13,867 nucleotides of DNA from Firmicutes bacterium CAG:238 (GTDB lineage Bacteria > Bacillota > Clostridia > Peptostreptococcales > Anaerovoracaceae): assembly GCA_000435615.1 (NCBI GenBank), contig FR882012.1:15628-29494 (forward strand). The letters are read 5' to 3'. This document shows, piece by piece, positions 1 through 6,491 of this stretch. The stretch's first letter is position 1; each line of letters starts with the position of its first letter. A program made the translations under genes and the position numbers. The notes under the pieces are model-generated. The model was not told where the DNA came from. It did no database searches and saw only the letters and a list, made by a program, of their open reading frames with translations.

Positions 1-62
1 CAATCTGCCACGGGCACAGCGGGGGGAAAAAACGGCCGTTTCGGATTAAGGAGGGAATTTAA
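1..62 (+). CDS. ruvC: RuvC, C-terminal fragment (cut by the left window edge)
   Basis: The frame read from base 3 encodes ICHGHSGGKKRPFRIKEGI and stops at TAA 60-62. The two preceding bases (CA) would complete an Ala codon, giving A-I-C-H. This resembles the C-terminal end of the RuvC Holliday-junction endonuclease, where the last helix carries a D-A-L-A-x-A-x-x-H pattern, followed by a basic tail. The stop lies 2 bases before the ruvA start, and the ruvA ribosome site (AAGGAGGG, 48-55) is inside this frame, so the two genes are tightly coupled. RuvC cuts the junctions that RuvAB migrates. Only about 20 residues are visible, so the call rests on the short match plus the classical ruvC-ruvA-ruvB order. 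Confidence 0.75.
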   Translation, partial: ICHGHSGGKKRPFRIKEGI

Positions 63-64
63 GA

Positions 65-676
65 ATGATTCGATATATAAAAGGAATCTATGCGATGACT
101 TTTGAAAACGGCATTGTCGTTGAAAACGGCTCAGGCATGGGATTTGAAATCAATATTCCGGCAGGCTCGCCGCTCTATCGGTATGGCGAAGGTGAGGAAG
201 TGCTCGTTTATACCGCCATGATGGTGAAAGAAGACGACATCAGCCTTTACGGATTTCACAACAGAGAAAGTCTGGAGCTGTTCCGCCTGCTGATTACGGT
301 CAACGGAATCGGAGCGAAAGCAGCTATGGCAATTATGGGCTCCATGTCGACCGACGAACTCCGGCAGGCAATCCTGTTTGAGGATGTCAAAGCGGTCAGC
401 AAGGCAAACGGCGTGGGAAAGAAAACCGCCGAACGCCTGATTTTAGAACTGAAAGATAGAATCGGAAGTTTTGAACGCAGCGATGCGTCGCAGTCTGCCG
501 CGGTTTATGCGAATGCGGACGAATCTGCGGGCGAGGATGCCAGAACTGAAGCTATCAGCGCGCTTGCCGCTCTCGGCTATACGAAGGCAGAAGCATTCGG
601 AGCTGTATCGAAGGTGCCAGAAGAGGGACTTTCCTGCGAAGACTATATCAAAAAAGCCTTAAAAAATCTCTTTTAA
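65..676 (+). CDS. ruvA: Holliday junction branch migration protein RuvA
   Basis: RuvA binds four-way DNA junctions as a tetramer and loads the RuvB motor, so that the complex drives branch migration in recombinational repair. The 203-residue length is normal. The N-terminal OB-like domain begins MIRYIKGIYA and includes the LYGFHNRESLELFRLL segment (about 61-76). Two helix-hairpin-helix motifs follow: VNGIGAKAAMAIM (79-91) and ANGVGKKTAERLILELK (114-130). After an acidic, Ala-rich flexible linker (about 138-155), the C-terminal RuvB-contact domain (about 157-203) includes ALAALGYTKAEA. AAGGAGGG at 48-55 is 9 bases before the ATG and supports this start. It sits between the ruvC end and ruvB in the standard order. 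Confidence 0.97.
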   Translation: MIRYIKGIYAMTFENGIVVENGSGMGFEINIPAGSPLYRYGEGEEVLVYTAMMVKEDDISLYGFHNRESLELFRLLITVNGIGAKAAMAIMGSMSTDELRQAILFEDVKAVSKANGVGKKTAERLILELKDRIGSFERSDASQSAAVYANADESAGEDARTEAISALAALGYTKAEAFGAVSKVPEEGLSCEDYIKKALKNLF

Positions 677-686
677 GGTGTATAAT
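659..686 (+). promoter_or_regulatory. Possible internal sigma-A promoter for ruvB-queA
   Basis: TTAAAA (659-664), a 16-base spacer and a perfect TATAAT (681-686) straddle the ruvA stop codon. The -35 box matches TTGACA at four of six positions. If active, it would allow ruvB-queA to be transcribed apart from ruvC-ruvA. The site is AT-rich, so a chance match is possible. Confidence 0.35.
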
Positions 687-724
687 GGTACATAGACAAA
701 CGAAAAAATCCAAGGGGAAAACGA

Positions 725-1744
725 ATGGAAAACGAAAGAATTACATCCGCCGGAATCAATCCGGGCGAAGCGAGGCAGGAAGTGAGTCTCAGGCCGCAGT
801 ATCTGGATGATTACATAGGACAGAAGGGCGTCAAAGAAAATTTAAAGATTTTCATTGAGGCAGCTAGGCGCAGAGGGGAACCGCTTGACCATGTGCTCTT
901 TTACGGTCCGCCGGGACTGGGCAAGACGACGCTTGCGGGAATCATCGCAAACGAGCTCGGTGTGAACATCAAGATAACATCAGGGCCTGCAATCGAGCGT
1001 GCCGGCGATTTGGCTGCGATTTTGACAAATCTGGAAGAAAACGATGTACTGTTTATCGACGAAATCCACAGGCTCAACCGCTCCGTGGAGGAAGTCCTGT
1101 ATTCCGCAATGGAGGACTATGCACTCGATATTATCATCGGTAAAGGACCGTCTGCTCGCTCAATCAGACTGGATCTTGCACGCTTTACGCTGATTGGCGC
1201 AACGACCAGAGCCGGAAGCCTTTCGGCGCCGCTCAGAGACCGGTTTGGAGTTATCAGCAAGTTCGAGCTTTATACGGTGGAAGAACTTACGGAGATTATA
1301 CGGAGAACTGCACGGATTCTAGGTGTGACGGCAGACGAGGATTCACTTGTCGAAATGGCGAAGCGCTCTCGCGGAACTCCGCGTGTGGCAAACCGCATGC
1401 TGAAACGAATCAGGGACTTTTCACAGGTGAAAGGAAATGGTATAATAGATATGGAAATTACACGAGAGGCACTTGAGGCACTCGGTGTAGATGAGCTTGG
1501 TCTTGAAAGACTGGACAGGGAAATCCTCAGCGGTATTATTGAACGCTTTAACGGAGGTCCGGTGGGAATCGATACGATTGCCGCTTCCATCGGGGAAGAG
1601 CGTGTTACGATTGAGGATGTTTACGAGCCTTATCTGATTCAGACCGGGCTGCTTTATCGTACACAGAAAGGAAGAATGGTTTCACCGGCAGGGTATAAGC
1701 ACATGGGGCTTCAGCCGCGCGAAGAAGAGGAAACCGAAGAATAA
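725..1744 (+). CDS. ruvB: Holliday junction branch migration ATPase RuvB
   Basis: RuvB is the hexameric AAA+ motor that pumps DNA through the RuvA-bound Holliday junction. All key motifs are present: Walker A GPPGLGKTT (61-69), Walker B LFIDEIH (109-115), sensor 1 GATTRAG (158-164) and the arginine-finger segment PLRDRFG (169-175). The C-terminal winged-helix domain includes the conserved EPYLIQTGLLYRTQKGR. The length of 339 residues is usual. AAGGGG (712-717) precedes the ATG. The gene follows ruvA by 48 bases and ends 3 bases before queA, an arrangement common in bacteria. Confidence 0.98.
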   Translation: MENERITSAGINPGEARQEVSLRPQYLDDYIGQKGVKENLKIFIEAARRRGEPLDHVLFYGPPGLGKTTLAGIIANELGVNIKITSGPAIERAGDLAAILTNLEENDVLFIDEIHRLNRSVEEVLYSAMEDYALDIIIGKGPSARSIRLDLARFTLIGATTRAGSLSAPLRDRFGVISKFELYTVEELTEIIRRTARILGVTADEDSLVEMAKRSRGTPRVANRMLKRIRDFSQVKGNGIIDMEITREALEALGVDELGLERLDREILSGIIERFNGGPVGIDTIAASIGEERVTIEDVYEPYLIQTGLLYRTQKGRMVSPAGYKHMGLQPREEEETEE

Positions 1745-1747
1745 AGA

Positions 1748-2797
1748 ATGCACATTAATGATTTTGATTACGAGCTGCCGCAGGAACTGATTGCACAGAC
1801 TCCGGCAGAAAAGAGGGATTTTTCAAGACTTATGGTTGTTCACCGTGATTCGGGAGAAGTGGAGCATAAGCACTTTTATGATATTCTTGATTATCTGAAG
1901 GCGGGGGACTGCCTTGTTTTGAATAACTCCAAGGTTTTACCGGCAAGGCTGTACGGCAGGAAGGAAGGGACGGACGCAAATATTGAGTTTTTGCTGATTA
2001 AGCGAATCGAAGGCGATACATGGGAAACTATGGTGAGACCGGGGAAGAGACTGAAACCGGGAGATGCGGTCTCCTTTTCCGATGATAAACTGTTTCGTGC
2101 GGTTGTAAAGGATTACGGTGAGGATGGCACTCGAATTGTGGAATTCGAGTATGAAGGGATTTTTCTTGAACGGCTCGAAGAACTTGGGAAGATGCCGCTT
2201 CCTCCGTATATTGAACGCGACAACAATTCTGAGGATAAGGACAGATACCAGACCGTGTATGCAAAAAACGAAGGCTCTGTTGCAGCGCCTACAGCAGGAC
2301 TTCACTTTACGCCGGAGCTGCTTGAAAAAGCAAAGGCAAAAGGCGTGAAACTTGCTTATGTAACGCTTCATGTGGGAATCGGAACCTTCCGTCCGGTTAA
2401 GGTTGAAAATATCGAAGAGCATCATATGCATTTCGAGGAATATTTTATCGACGAAGACACCGCCAAGACCATCAACGATACAATTAAAGCCGGCGGCAGA
2501 ATTGTGTCCGTAGGAACCACTTCAACCCGAACCGTCGAAAGCGCGGCCGCTTATGATGAAGAGCGCGGCAAATACCTTGTGAAGGCAGGACACGGCTCTA
2601 CGGGAATTTTCATTTACCCGGGATATGAATTCAAAATTATCGGTGCACTGATTACGAACTTCCATCTGCCGAAGTCAACGCTTCTCATGCTCATATCTGC
2701 ACTATATAACCGCGAAGATATATTGAGAGTCTATCGGATTGCGGTGGAAGAGAAGTACCGTTTTTTCAGTTACGGGGATGCGATGTTTATTGAATAA
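1748..2797 (+). CDS. queA: S-adenosylmethionine:tRNA ribosyltransferase-isomerase QueA
   Basis: QueA moves the ribosyl part of S-adenosylmethionine onto preQ1 at tRNA position 34, forming epoxyqueuosine on the way to queuosine. The protein begins MHINDFDYELPQELIAQTPA, typical of the family, and has VLNNSKVLPARL (57-68), AAPTAGLHFT (179-188), HVGIGTFRPV (208-217), VGTTSTRTVE (255-264) and ITNFHLPKSTLLML near the end. Its 349 residues are a full length. Only three bases separate it from the ruvB stop. The nearest GAGG (1727-1730) is 17 bases upstream, so translation probably depends on coupling to ruvB. The usual downstream partner tgt is not in this window. Confidence 0.97.
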   Translation: MHINDFDYELPQELIAQTPAEKRDFSRLMVVHRDSGEVEHKHFYDILDYLKAGDCLVLNNSKVLPARLYGRKEGTDANIEFLLIKRIEGDTWETMVRPGKRLKPGDAVSFSDDKLFRAVVKDYGEDGTRIVEFEYEGIFLERLEELGKMPLPPYIERDNNSEDKDRYQTVYAKNEGSVAAPTAGLHFTPELLEKAKAKGVKLAYVTLHVGIGTFRPVKVENIEEHHMHFEEYFIDEDTAKTINDTIKAGGRIVSVGTTSTRTVESAAAYDEERGKYLVKAGHGSTGIFIYPGYEFKIIGALITNFHLPKSTLLMLISALYNREDILRVYRIAVEEKYRFFSYGDAMFIE

Positions 2798-2802
2798 TAA
2801 AG

Positions 2803-2849
2803 AAAAAGTTGTACTTCACGCAGCATTGCCTGAAAGTACAACTTTTTTT
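2803..2849. terminator. Bidirectional terminator between queA and the SEC-C gene
   Basis: AAAAAGTTGTACTT (2803-2816) pairs perfectly with AAGTACAACTTTTT (2834-2847) around a 17-base loop. On the plus strand the stem ends in seven T (2843-2849), and on the minus strand the opposite arm also ends in a T run. It lies between convergent genes and should stop transcription from both sides. The loop is long for such an element, but a small GCA/TGC pairing inside it could shorten it. Confidence 0.85.
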
Positions 2850-2859
2850 ATCGTTTAGC

Positions 2860-3360
2860 TTATTTATTAGCACCGCAGCATTTCTTATATTTCTTGCCGC
2901 TGCCGCAAGGACACGGGTCGTTTCTGCCCGGCTCTTTTTCTTTGTGAACCGTCTTGGAACGCTTGTAGTCCTTGATGATTTCAATCATTTTTTCTTCGGA
3001 AAGGATGTTTTCCCACTGCGGAAGCGTGTAGAGATATTCCGCTTCTGCCTTTAACATGTTGAAGAAAAGCTTTTCAAAATCAACATCGAGGTCTATATCT
3101 GAATTTTCGTCGATCTTCTCTAAATCGAAAGGGTTGTTCAGGCTTGTCTGGATGCCGTCGAGGAAGCCCATGAAAATAACAGGGTTTGCTTCGAACTTCT
3201 CAACGAGTTCGCTGAACTTGCCTGCAAGGTGCACATCCTTGTTTTCTAAGATGTTTTCGTAAATTCTCGTTTCGGTTCCGCTGTATTCTTCCCAAAACGC
3301 TTCAAAAGTTTCTTCGGTCTGACCTTCCATGAGGTCAACCCACTGCTTGTATAAACTCAT
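2860..3360 (-). CDS. Small SEC-C zinc-motif protein of unknown function
   Basis: This 166-residue protein ends in a SEC-C metal-binding motif: PGRNDPCPCGSGKKYKKCCG (144-163) with Cys150, Cys152, Cys161 and Cys162, like the zinc-binding tail of SecA. The first 140 residues are acidic, rich in aromatic residues and predicted helical (for example QWVDLMEG and FEAFWEEYSG), with no catalytic motif I recognise. It is far too short to be SecA and has no ATPase domain. It starts at ATG (3358-3360) behind AGGAGG (3365-3370). It lies 27 bases downstream of hom, so the two are probably cotranscribed. The tail suggests protein or ribosome contact through zinc, but the actual role is unknown. Confidence 0.85.
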   Translation of the reverse strand: MSLYKQWVDLMEGQTEETFEAFWEEYSGTETRIYENILENKDVHLAGKFSELVEKFEANPVIFMGFLDGIQTSLNNPFDLEKIDENSDIDLDVDFEKLFFNMLKAEAEYLYTLPQWENILSEEKMIEIIKDYKRSKTVHKEKEPGRNDPCPCGSGKKYKKCCGANK

Positions 3361-3387
3361 TTTTTCCTCCTGTGTGATAAGTGATTT

Positions 3388-4335
3388 TTATTTTAATTTT
3401 TTAGCTACATTAATTATATCGCCGACAACAGCACTGCCGGTAGGGAGCGCGCCTGCACCTCTGCCGTAAAACATCAGCTCGCCAACCATGTCGCCGGTAA
3501 CATATACCGCATTGAATTCATTGCTGACGCCGCTGAGCGGGTGAGAAAGCGGAAGTCTTTCCGGAGCAACGCTCGCCTTTACTTCGCCGTCTTCAAGGTA
3601 TGCATGACCGATAAGTTTGATTTTGCAGCCCTCGGAAGCAGCGGACTTGATATCGTCTGCCGTAATCTTCGAAATTCCGGTTGTAGGAATATCGGAAGGT
3701 GCGATGTATTTGTCAAAAAGCAGTGCAATCAGTATGGAAAGCTTGTTTGCTGCATCCAGACCTTCCACATCTGCGGTCGGGTCTGCTTCGGCAAAGCCTT
3801 TTTCCTGCGCGTCCTTCAGCACATCTGCATAGCTTGCGCCGTCTTCGGTCATTTTTGTCAGGATGTAGTTTGTGGTTCCGTTCAAAATTCCCATAACTTC
3901 AAGGAAATTATTCCCCTGAAGCGGATTTTGGATCGCGGTGAGAACGGGGATTCCGCCTGCAACCGCAGCTTCGAAGAGAAAATCAACGTCGTTTTCCTCG
4001 GCGGTTTCCGTAAGTACCTTATAATTTGCAGCGACTGCAGCCTTGTTTGCCGTTACGACATGTTTGCCGTTTTTCATCGCTGTCAACATGAAAGAGGCAG
4101 CGGGCTCGATTCCGCCGATAACTTCTACGATTAAATCAATATCCGGGTCGTTCAGAATAACATCCGGATCATCCGTAAAAAGGTGAGAGTCGGAAGGCTT
4201 CCTTCTGAGTATTCGTACGACTTCAACCGAAACGCCGGTGCGCTTCTGAATTAAATCATGGTTTCTTATCAGGATTTCATGGGTACCGCTTCCGACGGTG
4301 CCATAACCCAAAATGCCGACTTTAATTTTTTTCAT
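3388..4335 (-). CDS. hom: Homoserine dehydrogenase, short form without ACT domain
   Basis: The enzyme reduces aspartate semialdehyde to homoserine with NAD(P)H, the branch point toward threonine and methionine. Visible parts are the Rossmann loop GILGYGTVGSG (8-18), VVTANKAA (93-100), FEAAVAGGIP (121-130), GILNGTTNYIL (149-159), GFAEADPTADVEGLDAANKL (180-199) and the closing GRGAGALPTGSAVVGDI (291-307). The protein ends at residue 315, just after the catalytic domain. Many Firmicute enzymes run past 400 residues and add a C-terminal ACT domain for threonine feedback. The stop is followed 27 bases later by the SEC-C gene, leaving no room for a frameshifted ACT remnant. The start has GGAGG at 4343-4347. 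It is divergent from trmL. Confidence 0.95.
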   Translation of the reverse strand: MKKIKVGILGYGTVGSGTHEILIRNHDLIQKRTGVSVEVVRILRRKPSDSHLFTDDPDVILNDPDIDLIVEVIGGIEPAASFMLTAMKNGKHVVTANKAAVAANYKVLTETAEENDVDFLFEAAVAGGIPVLTAIQNPLQGNNFLEVMGILNGTTNYILTKMTEDGASYADVLKDAQEKGFAEADPTADVEGLDAANKLSILIALLFDKYIAPSDIPTTGISKITADDIKSAASEGCKIKLIGHAYLEDGEVKASVAPERLPLSHPLSGVSNEFNAVYVTGDMVGELMFYGRGAGALPTGSAVVGDIINVAKKLK

Positions 4336-4370
4336 TTCTGTTCCTCCGTGCGAAAGATTGCAATGAGAGA

Positions 4371-4399
4371 ATTATATAACATTTCTTCGAATTTGTCTT
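4371..4399 (-). promoter_or_regulatory. Putative sigma-A promoter for hom
   Basis: On the minus strand, AAGACA (4399-4394), a 17-base spacer and a perfect TATAAT (4376-4371) lie 35 bases before the hom start codon. The -35 box matches four of six consensus positions. Confidence 0.6.
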
Positions 4400-4416
4400 T
4401 CTTTTTTTGAAATTTT

Positions 4417-4425
4417 TGTTATTAT
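4417..4425 (+). promoter_or_regulatory. Putative extended -10 promoter element for trmL
   Basis: TGTTATTAT (4417-4425) fits an extended -10 element (TG, one base, then a TATAAT-like hexamer). No good -35 box is seen at normal spacing in the T-rich stretch before it. It lies 42 bases before the trmL start and diverges from the hom promoter. Confidence 0.35.
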
Positions 4426-4467
4426 AGTTTTTGGATTCATTTATAAAAAAAGAAAAGAGGTAACAAA

Positions 4468-4944
4468 ATGTCATTACACATCGTTTTCGTTGAGCCGGAA
4501 ATACCGCCAAACACGGGGAATATTGCAAGAACATGTGCCGCAACCAACACGGTGCTTCATCTTGTGAAACCGCTCGGATTTAACATAGATGACAAAAGCC
4601 TTAAACGGGCAGGGCTTGATTACTGGCCGTATGTGGAGCTTGAAGTGCACGAAAGTCTCGATGATTTCATGGAAAAATACGGTGACGGATCGCACCGGCT
4701 TTTTCTTGCAACGACAAAGGGTGGGCATATTTATACGGAGCCTGCATACCGTGACGGTGACATGTTCCTTTTCGGCAAGGAAACGGCTGGGCTTCCGAGG
4801 GATTTCATTGCGGAGCACGAAGAGAGTGCCATAAGGATTCCGATGAGCGCGGATACGAGGCTGCGCTCTTTTAACCTTGCAAATTCGGCAAACATCATTT
4901 TGTTCGAAGCTTTGCGTCAATTAGGTTTCCCGGGCTTGAAATAA
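4468..4944 (+). CDS. trmL: tRNA (cytidine/uridine-34 2'-O)-methyltransferase TrmL
   Basis: TrmL is a small SPOUT-class enzyme that methylates the ribose 2'-OH of the wobble nucleotide in certain tRNA-Leu species using S-adenosylmethionine. The 158-residue length is typical of this minimal SPOUT family. Diagnostic parts are PEIPPNTGNIARTCAAT (10-26), the first knot segment LFGKETAGLP (101-110), and the C-terminal knot IPMSADTRLRSFNLANSANI (124-143) followed by the closing helix FEALRQLG. GAGG at 4457-4460 is 7 bases before the ATG. The gene may stand alone: it is divergent from hom, and a strong promoter for rpoN overlaps its last codons. The orthologue in Bacillus has been called CspR or YibK. 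Confidence 0.95.
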   Translation: MSLHIVFVEPEIPPNTGNIARTCAATNTVLHLVKPLGFNIDDKSLKRAGLDYWPYVELEVHESLDDFMEKYGDGSHRLFLATTKGGHIYTEPAYRDGDMFLFGKETAGLPRDFIAEHEESAIRIPMSADTRLRSFNLANSANIILFEALRQLGFPGLK

Positions 4945-4972
4945 CGAAACGGATTTGGTATAATATTTGCAT
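4936..4972 (+). promoter_or_regulatory. rpoN promoter: sigma-A site overlapped by a sigma-54-like -24/-12 element
   Basis: TTGAAA (4936-4941), a 17-base spacer and TATAAT (4959-4964) preceded by TGG form a strong extended -10 sigma-A promoter that starts inside the trmL 3' end. The same bases read TTGG (4955-4958) and TTGCA (4967-4971), with exactly ten bases between GG (4957-4958) and GC (4969-4970), which is the invariant spacing of a sigma-54 site. The inner CACG part of the sigma-54 consensus is poorly matched (TATA). The sigma-A reading is solid; the sigma-54 reading is suggestive. Confidence 0.75.
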
Positions 4973-5008
4973 AAAAGATTTTTTGAGGACAACTTTTGAG
5001 GTGTATTA

Positions 5009-6427
5009 GTGAAACTTGGTTATGATTTAACAATTGAACAGTCCCAAAAATTGACGATGACTCCGGAACTGATTCAGGCAATCCAGATTCTGCAGTTTAA
5101 CTCGCAGGAGCTTGAAAATTACGTTCAGGAAGAACTTATGCAGAATCCTGTTTTGGAGTACGAGGCAGGAGAGGACAGACGGGACAGAGAACAGGAGGTT
5201 TCCAAATCCGAGTCTTTGGATAAGAAAGAAGCGGAGGAAGCTGATTTTGACTTGCGCGAAAAAGTAAAAGAAGCGGAGTATGACGATATCAGCTACAAGC
5301 AGTGGGAACATCGCAAGGATAATGATGAGCCTACGTTTGAGCAGTTTGTGAGTAAGGAAGAAACTTTGGAGGATTACCTTCTTCTTCAGCTTACCTTTTC
5401 AAAGCTCAAGGGCGATGACATGAAAATCGGAAGGTATCTTATCGAGTCGATAGACGAAAATGGATATCTTACATCCGAACTTCCGAAAGTCGCGAAGATG
5501 TTTAAAGTGTCGGAGGAACATGTTGAGAAAATTCTCGATGTCATTCAGACATTTGAACCTGCGGGGGTGGGTGCCAGAACGCTCAAGGAATGCTTGATTC
5601 TGCAGCTCGCATCCAAGGGTCTGCTTGAGGATTCGGTAGAATATATTATTTTACATCATTTGGAGGATATCGGAGAAAATAAACTCAGCAAGGTTTCGAA
5701 GGAAACCGGGCTGACGGTTGCACAGGTGCAGATGATTACGGACCTCATCCGGACACTGGAGCCGAAGCCGGGCAGACGCTTTTCATCGGGAGAAACGGTG
5801 AAGTATGTCGTTCCGGATGTGGTTGTCGAAAAGGTCGACGGGGAATATCAGGTCGTAACAAACGAAGGCACAATCCCGAGGCTGATGGTAAGTTCCTATT
5901 ATATGAGCCTTGCAAAGAAGGCCTCCGAGGATGCGGAACTTTCGAAGTACCTCAGCGATAAGTACAACTCTGCAATGTGGCTGATTAAGAGCATCGAGCA
6001 AAGAAGACAGACGATATATAACGTCGTTGCTTCGGTTGTCGAGTATCAGAAAGAATTTTTGGACAAGGGTCCGAAATATTTAAAGACCTTGACGCTGAAA
6101 CAAGTAGCAGAAGCGTTAAATATCCACGAATCCACGGTCAGCCGTTCCATAAACGGTAAGTACATGCAGACTCCGAGAGGGGTTTTTGAGATTAAATATT
6201 TCTTCTCGAGCGGTGTTACGGGCGCAGGCGGAGAGGGAATGTCTTCAAACAGCATTAAGACTTTCATTAAGGAAATCGTGGAAAGCGAAGACCCGAAGAA
6301 GCCGTACAGCGATCAGGACATGGTGGAAATTCTCAGCCAAAAAGGAATTGAAATTTCGCGCCGTACCGTGGCAAAGTACAGAGAGGGCATGAATATCTTA
6401 TCTTCATCGAAACGGAGAAGATATTAA
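5009..6427 (+). CDS. rpoN: RNA polymerase sigma-54 factor RpoN
   Basis: RpoN directs RNA polymerase to -24/-12 promoters, which open only with an AAA+ enhancer-binding activator. The 472 residues include the Gln/Leu-rich activator-interacting region I (about 1-50, with QSQKLTMTPELIQAIQILQ), an acidic linker (about 52-110), the core-binding region (about 115-250), a helix-turn-helix at 362-386 (VAEALNIHESTVSRSINGKY) and the RpoN box SRRTVAKYRE (450-459) that reads the -24 element. The start is GTG. It is supported by GAGG (4998-5001) 7 bases upstream and by region I beginning at once; the next in-frame Met, at residue 17, would lose part of region I. TTTTGAGG occurs twice in the leader (4981-4988 and 4994-5001). 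No enhancer-binding activator gene is in the window. It precedes the glycolytic cluster, as in several Clostridia. Confidence 0.97.
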   Translation: MKLGYDLTIEQSQKLTMTPELIQAIQILQFNSQELENYVQEELMQNPVLEYEAGEDRRDREQEVSKSESLDKKEAEEADFDLREKVKEAEYDDISYKQWEHRKDNDEPTFEQFVSKEETLEDYLLLQLTFSKLKGDDMKIGRYLIESIDENGYLTSELPKVAKMFKVSEEHVEKILDVIQTFEPAGVGARTLKECLILQLASKGLLEDSVEYIILHHLEDIGENKLSKVSKETGLTVAQVQMITDLIRTLEPKPGRRFSSGETVKYVVPDVVVEKVDGEYQVVTNEGTIPRLMVSSYYMSLAKKASEDAELSKYLSDKYNSAMWLIKSIEQRRQTIYNVVASVVEYQKEFLDKGPKYLKTLTLKQVAEALNIHESTVSRSINGKYMQTPRGVFEIKYFFSSGVTGAGGEGMSSNSIKTFIKEIVESEDPKKPYSDQDMVEILSQKGIEISRRTVAKYREGMNILSSSKRRRY

Positions 6428-6444
6428 AATACATAAAAATACAA

Positions 6445-6450
6445 TATAAT
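6445..6450 (+). promoter_or_regulatory. Possible -10 element for the gap1-pgk-gap2-tpiA cluster
   Basis: A perfect TATAAT lies in an AT-rich stretch 41 bases before gap1. No convincing -35 hexamer is found 16-18 bases upstream, so an activator or readthrough from rpoN may contribute. Confidence 0.4.
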
Positions 6451-6452
6451 AT

Positions 6453-6477
6453 AAACATTGTCAACAGGAATGTTTTT
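6453..6477 (+). promoter_or_regulatory. Inverted repeat in the gap1 leader (operator or weak attenuator)
   Basis: AAACATT (6453-6459) and AATGTTT (6469-6475) form a perfect 7-bp inverted repeat with a 9-base centre. It sits just after the putative -10 box and directly before AGGAGG (6478-6483). The right arm runs into five T, so it could act as an operator, a weak terminator for rpoN, or a leader hairpin. The stem is AT-rich and short. Confidence 0.35.
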
Positions 6478-6491
6478 AGGAGGAGAAAGAA

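Noticed and set aside
3361..3387. Possible frameshifted ACT domain after hom
   Set aside because: Only 27 bases separate the hom stop from the next start, and they hold a ribosome site; an ACT domain needs over 200 bases. The short form is real unless a large deletion occurred.
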